64,000 nucleotides of DNA, taken from assembly GCA_934320845.1 (NCBI GenBank), contig CAKRFU010000003.1, positions 124,001-188,000 on the forward strand. The letters are read 5' to 3'. Every line of letters begins with the position of its first letter. Within the stretch, counting starts at the first letter, position 1. The position numbers were made by a program, and so were the translations under genes. Source of the stretch: an uncultured Lachnospiraceae bacterium. Its GTDB lineage: Bacteria > Bacillota > Clostridia > Lachnospirales > Lachnospiraceae. The notes beneath the pieces are model-generated. The model did not search any database. It was not told the origin of the DNA and saw only the letters and a list, made by a program, of their open reading frames with translations. Below are positions 1 through 8,543 of the stretch, piece by piece.

Positions 1-1
1 A

Positions 2-718
2 AAGATATATCTTAGAACAGAAATGTTAAACCATAAACAGTTAAAAGATGCGCTTAATATGATAAATTCAAAAGGAATTGACGCATATATTGTTATGCCT
101 CATATATTCAGAAAAAATGTATGGGAAAAACAGAATGAAGAAAACGGGTGTGCAGGATATGTGATAAAGAACTTTGAAGAATTTACTTATCTGACACAGA
201 AGTGTGGTGTCAAACCTGACAATATAGTTACAGATGCACAAATGTATACAATGAACAGCGATGCAGTACGTTTTTGGAGAGAAAATGGCATAGAGCGATT
301 TACAATGCCGTTTGAACTTACAATGTATGAAATGGATGAGCTTGCAAAGACTGACGGCTGTGAGTTTATTTTGTATACGCATATTCCAATGATGGTTTCT
401 GCACAGTGTATAAGACATAATGTTGATGAATGTGCCGCTTTATGTGCAGATAAGAATAAAATGAATGATATGTTGTGTTTTGAAGATAGAAAGAAAAGAA
501 AGTTTACGGCAATAAATTATTGCAAATATTGCTATAATATTATATATCAGGCAAAGCCGCTTTATCTGAAAAAATATGAGGATATTCTTTTGGAGAAAGG
601 CATAGCTTCATTTAGGTATGATTTTACATTTGAGGAATGCGAAACTATAAGAGATATATTGTGCGGCAGATACAGGGGAGATTATGATGAAGGTCATATG
701 CTAAACGGCGTGGAATAG
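2..718 (+). CDS. U32-family peptidase, C-terminal part (5' end outside window)
   Basis: The reading frame is open to the left edge, so only the last 238 codons are visible; the first internal ATG is at 23. The tail resembles U32 (collagenase-like) peptidases. It has a TIM-barrel-like stretch, a cysteine set (SAQC, CAALC, NYCKYC) of the kind that follows the barrel in this family, and a final GDYDEGHMLNGVE that matches the G-H-x(3)-GVE ending common in U32 proteins of Lachnospiraceae. U32 members act on small peptides or, as TrhP/RlhA homologues, in RNA hydroxylation; the substrate cannot be told from this fragment. The stop lies 19 nt before the SEDS gene, whose ribosome site begins in the gap, so co-transcription is likely. 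Confidence 0.7.
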   Translation, partial: KIYLRTEMLNHKQLKDALNMINSKGIDAYIVMPHIFRKNVWEKQNEENGCAGYVIKNFEEFTYLTQKCGVKPDNIVTDAQMYTMNSDAVRFWRENGIERFTMPFELTMYEMDELAKTDGCEFILYTHIPMMVSAQCIRHNVDECAALCADKNKMNDMLCFEDRKKRKFTAINYCKYCYNIIYQAKPLYLKKYEDILLEKGIASFRYDFTFEECETIRDILCGRYRGDYDEGHMLNGVE

Positions 719-737
719 CAGGAGGAGTTTTTGATTT

Positions 738-2162
738 ATGAACAAGCAGGAAGCAGCTGACAAACTTATAAATATGTTCGGTAATATGAACATTATCGGA
801 GTGTTGCATTCAATACTCGTGGAAACTTCAAAGTATATAATTATTATACTGTTTGCAATTTATGCGTGGCATTGTTTTACGGTATTTATAGGAAAAGACA
901 GAGAGCGTGAGGAAAGAGTATATAAAAGACAACAGAAAATAATGTTTAGTATACATTTTATAGCTACGCTTGTTTTGTTTTTAAACAGTATTGATACAAA
1001 AATATTAGTATATTATGTATGTCAGCTTGTCCTTTTGGTATTTATGTGTAAGGCATATCCGTATGTTTATAAAGGAATGTCAAAACTTATCCTCAACAAT
1101 ATGATGATGCTTTTGAACATTGGATTTATAATGATAGAACGACTTGGCGGCAACGATATAATAAGGCAGATGATATTTGTTGCAGCAACAGGTTTCGTCT
1201 CATTGTTTATTCCTCTGTTGATAGAAAAATTTCCTTATTTTGATAAGTTTGGAGTTTTTTATGCCATAATTGGTATAGTATTGCTTTCACTCGTATTTAT
1301 TATAGGAAAAGAGAAAAACGGTTCGAGAAACTGGATAATAATCGGCGGTTTTGCATTGCAACCATCTGAATTTGTCAAGATTATATTTGTTTTTTTTGCG
1401 GCGGCAATGCTTGCGAGAGTGAGAAATTTTGCAGATGTTGTAAAAATATCAATACCCGCCGCCATACATGTGCTTATACTTATAGCAGAAAAAGACCTTG
1501 GAGGAGCATTGATATTTTATATAACTTATATAGTAATATTGTATGCAGCAACCAGAAAAGAAGGCTATATTTTGCTTGGATCAGGAGCATTGGCGGCGGG
1601 AGCAGCTGCAGCATATAAGCTTTTTTATCATGTGAGAGTAAGAGTTGCAGCTTGGAAAGACCCGTGGAGTGATGTCGCAAACAAGGGATATCAGGTGACG
1701 CAGTCACTGTTTGCCATCGGAACCGGAGGCTGGTTTGGAATGGGACTTTGCGAGGGAACACCACAAAAGATACCTGTATCAAAAACCGACTTTATATTTT
1801 CAGCCATATGTGAGGAAATGGGTGTTTTTTTCGGATTATGCATTATACTGGTTGAGATAAGCTGCTTTGTTATGTTTATCAATATCTCATTGAAGATAAA
1901 CAGCCGATTTTATAAACTTACTGCTTTGGGGCTTAGTGTTGAATATATGTTTCAGACTTTTCTGACTATAGGCGGCGTAACAAAATTTATTCCGTCTACA
2001 GGTGTTACACTTCCGCTTGTTAGTTATGGAGGAAGTTCTGTTACAAGTACAATGATATTATTTGCTATAATTCAGGGATTGTATGTTAAAAATAACGGAA
2101 GGGGGGAGATTAGTGAGACAGACAGTAAGAGACAGAGACGCAGCAGAAGAAGTGAGGAGTAG
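738..2162 (+). CDS. SEDS-family peptidoglycan polymerase (FtsW/RodA/SpoVE type)
   Basis: A 474-residue polytopic membrane protein with about ten to twelve hydrophobic segments. It carries the SEDS signature WKDPW near residue 306 (the Asp is the family's catalytic residue), followed by GYQVTQSLFAIGTGGWFGMG and KTDFIFSAICEEMG, and ends in a basic cytoplasmic tail. SEDS proteins polymerise lipid II into glycan strands together with a class B penicillin-binding protein, and such a PBP is the next, overlapping gene (50 nt overlap), which supports a working pair. AGGAGGAG at 719-726 precedes the ATG. Whether it serves elongation, division or spore cortex is not decidable. The N-terminus has extra membrane segments compared with a minimal RodA. 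Confidence 0.85.
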   Translation: MNKQEAADKLINMFGNMNIIGVLHSILVETSKYIIIILFAIYAWHCFTVFIGKDREREERVYKRQQKIMFSIHFIATLVLFLNSIDTKILVYYVCQLVLLVFMCKAYPYVYKGMSKLILNNMMMLLNIGFIMIERLGGNDIIRQMIFVAATGFVSLFIPLLIEKFPYFDKFGVFYAIIGIVLLSLVFIIGKEKNGSRNWIIIGGFALQPSEFVKIIFVFFAAAMLARVRNFADVVKISIPAAIHVLILIAEKDLGGALIFYITYIVILYAATRKEGYILLGSGALAAGAAAAYKLFYHVRVRVAAWKDPWSDVANKGYQVTQSLFAIGTGGWFGMGLCEGTPQKIPVSKTDFIFSAICEEMGVFFGLCIILVEISCFVMFINISLKINSRFYKLTALGLSVEYMFQTFLTIGGVTKFIPSTGVTLPLVSYGGSSVTSTMILFAIIQGLYVKNNGRGEISETDSKRQRRSRRSEE

Positions 2163-3609
2163 AAGGCGGTCAAATCCGGATGAGAGGGCATATGATGAAC
2201 AAAAAAGAGGAAACCGCCAGATATTTATCATAACTTATTTTTTTGTCGCATTGTTTTTGGGAATGATGGTATATATAACTGTATTTATGGTCAGGGACAG
2301 TGCGGATATAATAAATAATTCGTATAACAAAAGACAGGAAGTTCTTGCTAAAAAAGTAAAGAGAGGAAAAATACTGTCGGCGGACGGTAAGATTCTGGCG
2401 AAAACGATAACCGATAAAAAGGGAAATGATAAGAGGTATTATCCTTATAACAATATGTTTTGTCATGTTATTGGGAGAATTACAAATAGCATGACAGGTG
2501 TGGAATTAAGTCAGTGTTATCCACTGCTTACCTCCCATGCAAATCCATTAGAACAGCTTACGGACAATTTTAAAGGTGAGAAAAAGCCAGGGGACAATGT
2601 TGTTACGACTATCAATTATAAGCTTCAAAAAACAGTATATGATGCGCTTGGCAGTTACAGAGGAGCAGTAGTTGCCATGGAACCGTCTACGGGAAAGATT
2701 CTTGCGATGGTATCAAAACCCGATTATAATCCTAATACCGTTGAGAAAGACTGGAATAAGCTTATATCGGGAGATGACGGAAATTCAGCATTATTAAACA
2801 GGGCAACACAGGGAATATATCCGCCAGGCTCTACATTTAAGATACTTACGGCAGCGGAATATATTATTGAAAACGGAAGTAAATATAAAAATTATAAATA
2901 TGTGTGCAAGGGAACAGATGAGTTTTACGGAAATAAGATAAGCTGTTACGGCGGTGAAGTACACGGAAAAGTAAACTTAAACAGAGCTTTTTCAGAGTCA
3001 TGCAACGGTGCTTTTGCAAATATAGGTTTGAAGCTTAATGTCGATAATTTCAAAAGCTTATGCGAAAAATTTGGATTTAATAGAGAATTACCGGTTAATT
3101 TTGAATACAAAAAAAGCAGTTTTGTTTTGAATGGAAAGTCAGACAAAGGTGAGATTATGCAGACTGCAATAGGTCAGGGAAAGACAGGCATAACACCGCT
3201 TGAAAATGTTCTGATCAGCAGCGCAATTGCAAATAAGGGAAAAATGATGGTACCGTATGTAGTTGACCACACTGAGAGTGATTCGGGAAAACAGGTAAAA
3301 AAATATTCGCCCAAATCAGTCGGGAAAATTATAGATAAAAGTGTTGCAGTGAGTGTTAAAAATCTTATGAAATCGGTTGTAAAAGACGGAACGGCTTCAT
3401 CATTAAACAGATTTTCGTATAGAGTGGCAGGAAAAACCGGTTCAGCAGAATTTGATTCAAAAGGTACATCGCATGCGTGGTTTGTGGGGTTCGCACCGGC
3501 GGACAATCCTAAAATAGCTGTGAGTATAGTTGTTGAGGGTGCCGGAACAGGAAGCAGATATGCGGTGCCGATAGCCGAAAAAATGTTTAGAGAGTATCTC
3601 GGTGATTAA
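2113..3609 (+). CDS. Class B penicillin-binding protein (transpeptidase, PbpA-like)
   Basis: Cross-links peptidoglycan outside the membrane, partnering the upstream SEDS polymerase. One transmembrane segment lies near residues 35-58. The transpeptidase motifs are complete: STFK (catalytic Ser about 240), SCN (about 296) and KTGSA (about 441). The 498-residue length with a short N-terminal part fits the PbpA subgroup rather than large FtsI or PBP2 proteins. I chose the GTG at 2113 because GGAAGGGGGGAG lies just before it; an in-frame ATG at 2083 has no such site. The 50-nt overlap with the SEDS gene suggests translational coupling. The basic N-terminal tail (RDRDAAEEVRSRRRS) is cytoplasmic. 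Confidence 0.85.
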   Translation: MRQTVRDRDAAEEVRSRRRSNPDERAYDEQKRGNRQIFIITYFFVALFLGMMVYITVFMVRDSADIINNSYNKRQEVLAKKVKRGKILSADGKILAKTITDKKGNDKRYYPYNNMFCHVIGRITNSMTGVELSQCYPLLTSHANPLEQLTDNFKGEKKPGDNVVTTINYKLQKTVYDALGSYRGAVVAMEPSTGKILAMVSKPDYNPNTVEKDWNKLISGDDGNSALLNRATQGIYPPGSTFKILTAAEYIIENGSKYKNYKYVCKGTDEFYGNKISCYGGEVHGKVNLNRAFSESCNGAFANIGLKLNVDNFKSLCEKFGFNRELPVNFEYKKSSFVLNGKSDKGEIMQTAIGQGKTGITPLENVLISSAIANKGKMMVPYVVDHTESDSGKQVKKYSPKSVGKIIDKSVAVSVKNLMKSVVKDGTASSLNRFSYRVAGKTGSAEFDSKGTSHAWFVGFAPADNPKIAVSIVVEGAGTGSRYAVPIAEKMFREYLGD

Positions 3610-3682
3610 ATGTTCTTGCAAAGAGCTATCAAAAAGAGTATACTTATATAAGTATGTTCACGCACACCAAGGAGGAATTGCA

Positions 3683-4135
3683 ATGATTGAAGCAACGAGC
3701 TGTGGCGGCGTGGTGATTTTTAGAGGAAAGATTTTATTGCTCTACAAGAATTATAAACATCGATATGATGGCTGGGTTCTTCCGAAAGGGACAGTCGAAG
3801 CAGGAGAAGAGTACAAGCAGACTGCTTTAAGGGAAGTGAAAGAAGAAACAAGTGTGGCTGCCAGTATTATCAAATATGTTGGCAAGAGCCAATATACCTT
3901 TAACACACCGAATGACACAGTAGTAAAAGATGTACACTGGTATCTTATGATGGCGGACAGTTATCATAGCAAGCCTCAAAGAGAGGAATATTTTGTGGAT
4001 TCAGGATATTACAAATATCATGAGGCATATCATTTGCTTAAATTTTCAAACGAAAAACAGATACTTGAAAAAGCGTACAGCGAGTATCTTGATTTGAAAA
4101 AAAGTAATTTGTGGGGAAGTCATAAATATTTTTAA
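3683..4135 (+). CDS. NUDIX hydrolase
   Basis: A 150-residue protein with a nearly full Nudix box, GTVEAGEEYKQTALREVKEE, near residues 42-61; the usual Gly of the last position is Ser (EETSV). The family hydrolyses nucleoside diphosphates linked to another group, and the overall layout (WVLPKG before the box) is similar to Ap4A or 8-oxo-dGTP hydrolases. The substrate is not predictable here. AAGGAGG at 3669-3675 decides for the ATG at 3683 over an in-frame upstream ATG at 3602 that would overlap the PBP gene. It follows the PBP gene after 73 nt and may be read from the same transcript. Confidence 0.8.
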   Translation: MIEATSCGGVVIFRGKILLLYKNYKHRYDGWVLPKGTVEAGEEYKQTALREVKEETSVAASIIKYVGKSQYTFNTPNDTVVKDVHWYLMMADSYHSKPQREEYFVDSGYYKYHEAYHLLKFSNEKQILEKAYSEYLDLKKSNLWGSHKYF

Positions 4136-4219
4136 AAAATTGTTTACTTGTCTGTGGTTGCAGTGCAGGTGTAAACGTAATTATACTTTTAAATAAATAG
4201 TTTTGATGGAACCATTTAC

Positions 4220-4248
4220 TTGACACAAGTTCTTAAAAGATATATAAT
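4220..4248 (+). promoter_or_regulatory. Sigma-A-type promoter for cheY
   Basis: TTGACA at 4220-4225 and TATAAT at 4243-4248 are separated by 17 bp, a perfect consensus spacing. The predicted transcript has a leader of about 120 nt in which AATCATAT (4306-4313) can pair with ATATGATT (about 4340-4347) around an inner GCC/GGC. I recognise no riboswitch in it. Confidence 0.8.
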
Positions 4249-4377
4249 CTAAGACAAGAATTGTAGTCAAAAAGGCTGACAAAAGAAAAGTTAGTTTTTG
4301 GGTGAATCATATTAAATGCCGTTTATTACTGAAAGGCTGATATGATTTGTTAATAATTTATGCAAGGGAGAATGACC

Positions 4378-4740
4378 ATGGGAAATAATATTTTAGTTGT
4401 TGATGATGCGGCATTTATGCGCATGATGGTAAAGGATATTTTAACAAAAGGTGGTTACAATGTAGTTGGGGAAGCAGAGAATGGTGTAGTTGCTATTCAG
4501 AAATATACAGAATTGAAACCGGATTTAGTTACGCTTGATATCACTATGCCTGAGATGGATGGTATTCAGGCTTTGAAGAAGATTAAGGAAGCTGATGCCG
4601 GAGCAAATGTTATTATGTGTTCAGCAATGGGACAGCAGGCTATGGTTATAGAAGCTATTCAGAACGGGGCGAAAGACTTCATTGTAAAACCGTTCCAGGC
4701 AGACCGAGTTTTAGAGGCTGTTAAGAAAGTTATTGGTTAA
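4378..4740 (+). CDS. cheY: CheY-like single-domain response regulator
   Basis: A 120-residue receiver domain with no output domain. It has the acidic pair DD near residues 9-10, the phospho-acceptor Asp at about 54 in TLDITMPEMDG, the conserved Ser/Thr region (MCSAMGQ) and the switch Lys in KDFIVKPF. This is the pattern of Firmicute CheY, which binds the flagellar switch when phosphorylated by CheA. It stands alone behind its own consensus promoter and a terminator, away from any visible chemotaxis operon. I chose the ATG at 4378 because AAGGGAG (4364-4370) is 7 nt upstream; in-frame ATGs at 4360 and 4372 are badly placed for that site. Confidence 0.88.
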   Translation: MGNNILVVDDAAFMRMMVKDILTKGGYNVVGEAENGVVAIQKYTELKPDLVTLDITMPEMDGIQALKKIKEADAGANVIMCSAMGQQAMVIEAIQNGAKDFIVKPFQADRVLEAVKKVIG

Positions 4741-4790
4741 AAATATCTACATAATTATTAATTATTATTAGTATTCCTATTGAAAATAAT

Positions 4791-4823
4791 CTGCCACATT
4801 TTGATTATGTGGCAGTTTCTTTT
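4791..4823 (+). terminator. Intrinsic terminator after cheY
   Basis: CTGCCACAT (4791-4799) pairs perfectly with ATGTGGCAG (4807-4815) around a 7-nt loop, followed by TTTCTTTT. Confidence 0.8.
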
Positions 4824-4871
4824 CAGGAAAAAAGTATCATTCGGGGATGAGTTGAAAAAAGAAAAAAGTTA

Positions 4872-4900
4872 TTGACATTTGAGTGGTTTAGTAGTATTAT
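4872..4900 (+). promoter_or_regulatory. Promoter of tRNA-Leu
   Basis: TTGACA at 4872-4877 and TATTAT at 4895-4900, spacer 17 bp. The mature tRNA begins 26 nt after the -10 box. Confidence 0.8.
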
Positions 4901-4925
4901 ATCAGATGTTGTGGCAACGCAATAT

Positions 4926-5008
4926 GCACTAGTGGCGGAACGGCAGACGCAACGGACTCAAAATCCGTCGGGGGTGACCTCGTGAGGGTTCAAATCCCTC
5001 CTGGTGCA
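4926..5008 (+). tRNA. tRNA-Leu (anticodon CAA)
   Basis: The sequence folds as a long-variable-arm tRNA. Acceptor strands GCACTAG and CTGGTGC pair with one G-U, followed by discriminator A. The anticodon stem ACGGA/TCCGT holds the loop CTCAAAA, giving anticodon CAA at 4959-4961, which reads UUG. The variable arm and T arm (GAGGGTTCAAATCCCTC) are intact. The 3' CCA is not encoded. Confidence 0.95.
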
Positions 5009-5027
5009 TTTACATATTGAGAGATTA

Positions 5028-5073
5028 GAACTTGTGCATTAGAGTTTCTGCTTTGATGTTCAAGTTTTTTTTC
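5028..5073 (+). terminator. Possible terminator of tRNA-Leu
   Basis: AACTTG (5029-5034) can pair with CAAGTT (5061-5066) across a 26-nt loop that has a short inner GCA/TGC match, followed by a run of T. It is weak but lies directly after the tRNA. Confidence 0.4.
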
Positions 5074-5163
5074 GACTTGATTTGTGATAATAGCAGTTAT
5101 TTATTAAAAAAAATTATTGATAAATGTTTTCAATAAGAAAAGCAATATACTGTAACTATCGTG

Positions 5164-5191
5164 TTGACATTGAAAAAAGCAATGTTATAAT
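5164..5191 (+). promoter_or_regulatory. Promoter of nifS-nifU
   Basis: TTGACA at 5164-5169 and TATAAT at 5186-5191, spacer 16 bp. It leaves a leader of about 80 nt before nifS. No operator-like dyad is evident. Confidence 0.7.
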
Positions 5192-5279
5192 AATCCTTGT
5201 TGATAAGTGTTTTCGTTAAATAGAGAAAAACACTGGGATATATAAAATAAATCAATATGAGACAAAGGAGTGGACAAAT

Positions 5280-6461
5280 ATGAGTAAGTGTATTTATATG
5301 GATAATGCAGCCACTACACAGGTATATCCTGAAGTATTTGAGGCTATGAAACCATATTTTACTGAGTTTTATGGAAATCCATCAAGTATATATAGTTTTG
5401 CAGGAAACAGCAAAAAAGCTGTTGAAGATTCAAGAAAGACTATTGCAGATTTTCTTGGTGCAAGAACAGAGGAAATTTATTTTACAGGCGGCGGAAGTGA
5501 GTCTGATAACTGGGCATTGAAAGCCACCGCTGATGCTTATGGGAATAAAGGAAAGCATATTATCACATCAAAGATAGAGCATCATGCTATTCTGCATACT
5601 TGTGAATATCTTGAGAAAAAGGGATTTGAAGTTACTTACCTTGATGTAGATGAAAATGGTTTTGTAAATCCTGACGATGTAGAGAAAGCAATCAGACCGG
5701 ATACTATTCTTATTTCAATCATGACAGCAAACAATGAGATTGGAACTATAGAGCCTATCGCAGAAATCGGAAAGATTGCCAAAGAGCATGGTGTATTATT
5801 CCACACAGATGCTGTTCAGGCATTTGGTCATATTCCTATGAATGTGGATGAGATGAACATTGACATGCTCAGTGCAAGTGGTCACAAGATAAACGGACCA
5901 AAGGGAATCGGTATTATGTACATTAGAAAAGGTGTAAAGATTGGTTCATTTGTTCACGGCGGAGCACAGGAAAGACAGAGAAGAGCAGGTACTCATAATG
6001 TTCCGGGAATTGTCGGAATTGGAAAAGCTGTAGAACTTGCAAGAGACAACATGAAAGAGCGAATGGAATATGAGACAAAGCTCAGAGATCATCTTATCAG
6101 CAGAGTTATGGAAGAAATTCCTTATGCAAAATTAAATGGTGATAAAGTTAAGAGACTTCCAAACAACGTAAATGTATGTTTTAGATTTATTGAGGGTGAG
6201 TCAATGCTTATATGGCTTGACCAGAATGGTGTTTGTGGTTCAAGTGGTTCTGCCTGTACGTCGGGTTCACTTGATCCCTCACATGTTTTACTTGCCATCG
6301 GACTTCCACATGAGATAGCACACGGTTCTTTAAGACTTACATTATCAGAAAAGAATACTATGGAAGAAGTTGATTTTACAGTAGACATGCTTAAAGGAAT
6401 TATAGAAAGACTTAGAAGCATGTCACCTCTTTACGAGGATTTTGTTAAGAATAATAAATAG
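5280..6461 (+). CDS. nifS: Cysteine desulfurase NifS
   Basis: A PLP enzyme that removes sulfur from cysteine as a persulfide for Fe-S clusters and thiolation. The 393-residue protein begins MDNAATTQ in class I fashion and has the PLP-lysine region SASGHKINGPKG. The active-site loop carries the persulfide Cys in CGSSGSACTSG near residue 328. An AAAGGAG site precedes the ATG. The next genes are the scaffold nifU and the tRNA thiolase mnmA, which needs persulfide sulfur, so this desulfurase probably feeds both pathways. The NifS label, rather than IscS, follows its length and its pairing with a stand-alone NifU N-domain. Confidence 0.92.
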   Translation: MSKCIYMDNAATTQVYPEVFEAMKPYFTEFYGNPSSIYSFAGNSKKAVEDSRKTIADFLGARTEEIYFTGGGSESDNWALKATADAYGNKGKHIITSKIEHHAILHTCEYLEKKGFEVTYLDVDENGFVNPDDVEKAIRPDTILISIMTANNEIGTIEPIAEIGKIAKEHGVLFHTDAVQAFGHIPMNVDEMNIDMLSASGHKINGPKGIGIMYIRKGVKIGSFVHGGAQERQRRAGTHNVPGIVGIGKAVELARDNMKERMEYETKLRDHLISRVMEEIPYAKLNGDKVKRLPNNVNVCFRFIEGESMLIWLDQNGVCGSSGSACTSGSLDPSHVLLAIGLPHEIAHGSLRLTLSEKNTMEEVDFTVDMLKGIIERLRSMSPLYEDFVKNNK

Positions 6462-6488
6462 ATAAGAGCAGAGAAATGGAGGCTTACT

Positions 6489-6932
6489 ATGTACAGTGAA
6501 AAAGTTATGGATCATTTCAACAATCCAAGAAATGTTGGAGAAATAGAAGATGCAAGTGGTGTAGGTACAGTTGGTAATGCAAAATGTGGTGACATCATGA
6601 GAATGTACCTTGATATTGATGATAACGGAATCATTCAGGATGTAAAGTTCAAGACTTTTGGATGCGGTGCAGCAGTTGCGACAAGCAGTATGGCAACAGA
6701 ACTTGTAAAAGGAAAAACAGTTCAGGAGGCTTTGCAGGTTACAAACAAGGCAGTTATGGAAGCTCTTGATGGACTTCCACCGGTAAAAGTCCACTGTTCT
6801 CTTTTGGCGGAGGAAGCTATACATGCAGCTCTCTGGGATTATGCAGAAAAGAATGGTATCAAGATAGAAGGTCTTGAAAAGCCTGTAAATGATATCAGCG
6901 AAAAGGAAGAAGCTCCGGAAGAAGAATATTAG
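6489..6932 (+). CDS. nifU: Fe-S cluster scaffold protein NifU (IscU-type N domain)
   Basis: A 147-residue scaffold on which NifS-derived sulfur and iron are assembled into clusters. The three ligand cysteines are visible in NAKCGD, FGCGAA and VHCSLLA, with the Asp of CGD that aids cluster release. The C-terminus is an acidic tail (EKEEAPEEEY) in place of the ferredoxin-like and Nfu domains of full NifU from nitrogen fixers. It lies 27 nt after nifS with its own ribosome site, in one operon. This minimal NifS/NifU pair is common in anaerobic Firmicutes lacking a full SUF system. Confidence 0.9.
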   Translation: MYSEKVMDHFNNPRNVGEIEDASGVGTVGNAKCGDIMRMYLDIDDNGIIQDVKFKTFGCGAAVATSSMATELVKGKTVQEALQVTNKAVMEALDGLPPVKVHCSLLAEEAIHAALWDYAEKNGIKIEGLEKPVNDISEKEEAPEEEY

Positions 6933-7149
6933 GAGTTATTCGTTGATAAGTTTTTTTAGTGCAATTTACAGAATGAACAAAAATATTCTTAAATCATAGT
7001 TTATGAGTAGGAATTGTGAAAATATATGGTCGTATTATGAGAGATAATGTGTTATCATTTAGTATAGATGCAGTTGTCTTTTGTGATACGGCTATTGTTG
7101 CTTTATAGAAAGATATGATACTTAAACATTTAATGAAAGGGTCAGATAT

Positions 7150-8226
7150 ATGAAAAAGAAAGTTGTTGTCGGAATGTCGGGTGGTGTTGATTCATCGGTG
7201 GCAGCCTATTTATTAAAAGAACAGGGATATGAAGTAATTGGAGTAACCATGCAGATATGGCAGCAGGAAGATGCCTGCACTGTGGAGCATGAGGGTGGAT
7301 GCTGTGGAATGTCGGCTGTGGAAGATGCGAGACGTGTGGCATCACAGCTTGATATACCGTATTATGTAATGAATTTCAGAGATGATTTTCAAAAGCATGT
7401 TATAGATTATTTTGTCGATGAATATAAGAAGGGACATACGCCAAATCCGTGCATAGCATGTAATAAGTATGTAAAATGGCAGTCACTTTTACAGAGGTCT
7501 ATGGAAATAGGAGCCGATTATATTGCAACGGGACATTATGCAAGAATAGTTAAGCTTGATAACGGAAGATACACAATAAAAATGTCTGCTACAAAAAAGA
7601 AAGATCAGACATATGTATTATTTAATCTCAGTCAGGAACAGCTCAGCAGAACGCTTATGCCTGTTGGAGAATACAATAAAGACCAGATAAGAGAGATAGC
7701 AGAAAAAATAGGGCTTGAGGTTGCACATAAAAGTGACAGCCAGGACATTTGTTTTGTGCCTGATCATGACTATGCAGGTTTTATAGAGAGAGAGACAGGT
7801 AAAAAGAGTGTGCCTGGCAATTTCATTGATGAAAAGGGAAATATTCTTGGAGTGCACAAGGGTATAGAGCATTATACTATAGGACAGAGAAAAGGACTTG
7901 GACTTCCTTCAACTGAGCCTTATTATATAAATAAAATCTGTCCGGACACGAAGGAGATTGTGCTCGGTGACGGTCAGAGTGTATTTTCAGATACTGTATA
8001 TGCAGAAAACATAAATTATATGTCAATTGAAAATATAACAGAGCCAACAAGATTTATTGGAAAGATAAGATATGCACATCAAGGTTCGCCATGTACGGTT
8101 TATCCTGAGAAGGACGGAAAGATAAAATGTGTATTTGACGAAAAACAGAGAGCCGTGACACCGGGGCAGGCTATAGTCTTTTATGATGGTGATGTGATAG
8201 CAGCAGGAGGCTGGATAACAGCATAA
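7150..8226 (+). CDS. mnmA: tRNA 2-thiouridylase MnmA
   Basis: Adds sulfur to U34 of tRNAs for Lys, Glu and Gln, using ATP to activate the base. The PP-loop GMSGGVDSS is at residues 8-16, the tRNA-binding ATGHYAR follows, and the catalytic cysteines are in NPCIACNK (about 101) and SDSQDICF (about 200). Length (358 residues) is usual. AAAGGG precedes the ATG. A 217-nt gap separates it from nifU, without a clear terminator or strong promoter, so whether it is read from the nifS promoter is open. Confidence 0.93.
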   Translation: MKKKVVVGMSGGVDSSVAAYLLKEQGYEVIGVTMQIWQQEDACTVEHEGGCCGMSAVEDARRVASQLDIPYYVMNFRDDFQKHVIDYFVDEYKKGHTPNPCIACNKYVKWQSLLQRSMEIGADYIATGHYARIVKLDNGRYTIKMSATKKKDQTYVLFNLSQEQLSRTLMPVGEYNKDQIREIAEKIGLEVAHKSDSQDICFVPDHDYAGFIERETGKKSVPGNFIDEKGNILGVHKGIEHYTIGQRKGLGLPSTEPYYINKICPDTKEIVLGDGQSVFSDTVYAENINYMSIENITEPTRFIGKIRYAHQGSPCTVYPEKDGKIKCVFDEKQRAVTPGQAIVFYDGDVIAAGGWITA

Positions 8227-8254
8227 TAAAAATAATATTGAAAAATATATATAT

Positions 8255-8289
8255 TTCCTATTGACAAAGTAGGAATAGGAGTGTATTAT
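8255..8289 (+). promoter_or_regulatory. metY-cysK promoter with dyad operator around the -35 box
   Basis: TTGACA at 8261-8266 and TATTAT at 8284-8289 (spacer 17; a TATAAT at 8287 overlaps). The -35 box sits inside a dyad, TTCCTA (8255-8260) and TAGGAA (8270-8275). A similar arrangement surrounds the -35 box of the rrf2 gene, so this is a good candidate operator for that regulator. Confidence 0.6.
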
Positions 8290-8357
8290 AATTTTTGTCA
8301 GCAAATCATACTAAGGTAATATGAAATATATGACAAGTAGAATATGGAGGAGACTAT

Positions 8358-8447
8358 ATGACTTATAGGCGAGTGTTTATCGACTATACAATGAAAGATA
8401 GTCGAATGTGCAGTTTTAAATGGTGGCATGATTATTGTTGCTGCTGA
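8358..8447 (+). CDS. Cysteine-codon leader peptide (uORF) of metY-cysK
   Basis: A 29-codon ORF starting at ATG with GGAGGAG 5 nt upstream, located between the metY promoter and metY. The peptide is MTYRRVFIDYTMKDSRMCSF then KWWHDYCCC and stop, with three consecutive Cys codons at the very end and a fourth at position 18. The message CGACTAT (8381-8387) can pair with ATAGTCG (8398-8404), while GACTAT also occurs beside the ribosome site (8352-8357), allowing alternative pairing. Terminal codons for the amino acid made by the downstream genes are the hallmark of attenuation leaders. No matching terminator hairpin follows, so any control would more likely act on translation or mRNA stability. 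It is a shadow of no other gene. Confidence 0.6.
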   Translation: MTYRRVFIDYTMKDSRMCSFKWWHDYCCC

Positions 8448-8543
8448 TTATTTATTATAATTTTTAGAAATAGAATGAAGTTGTAAATTAAAATCAGAAT
8501 ATAAAAACAGATAAATAGAATTTAATTTTTGGAGGACATATAT

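Noticed and set aside
4249..4377. c-di-GMP riboswitch in the cheY leader
   Set aside because: The hairpin AATCATAT/ATATGATT lacks the conserved GEMM core bases.
4774..4800. Third copy of the Rrf2-type operator (TATTCCTATTGA) after cheY
   Set aside because: Only one half matches and it sits behind a gene, next to the terminator, not at a promoter.
8433..8461. Second promoter (TATAAT at 8456) inside the metY leader
   Set aside because: The only -35 candidate at the right distance (TATTGT) is poor, while a good promoter exists at 8261; it stays possible but unsupported.
8227..8543. T-box or SAM riboswitch in the metY leader
   Set aside because: Neither the T-box AGGGTGGNACCGCG element nor S-box helices can be found, and no terminator lies before metY.
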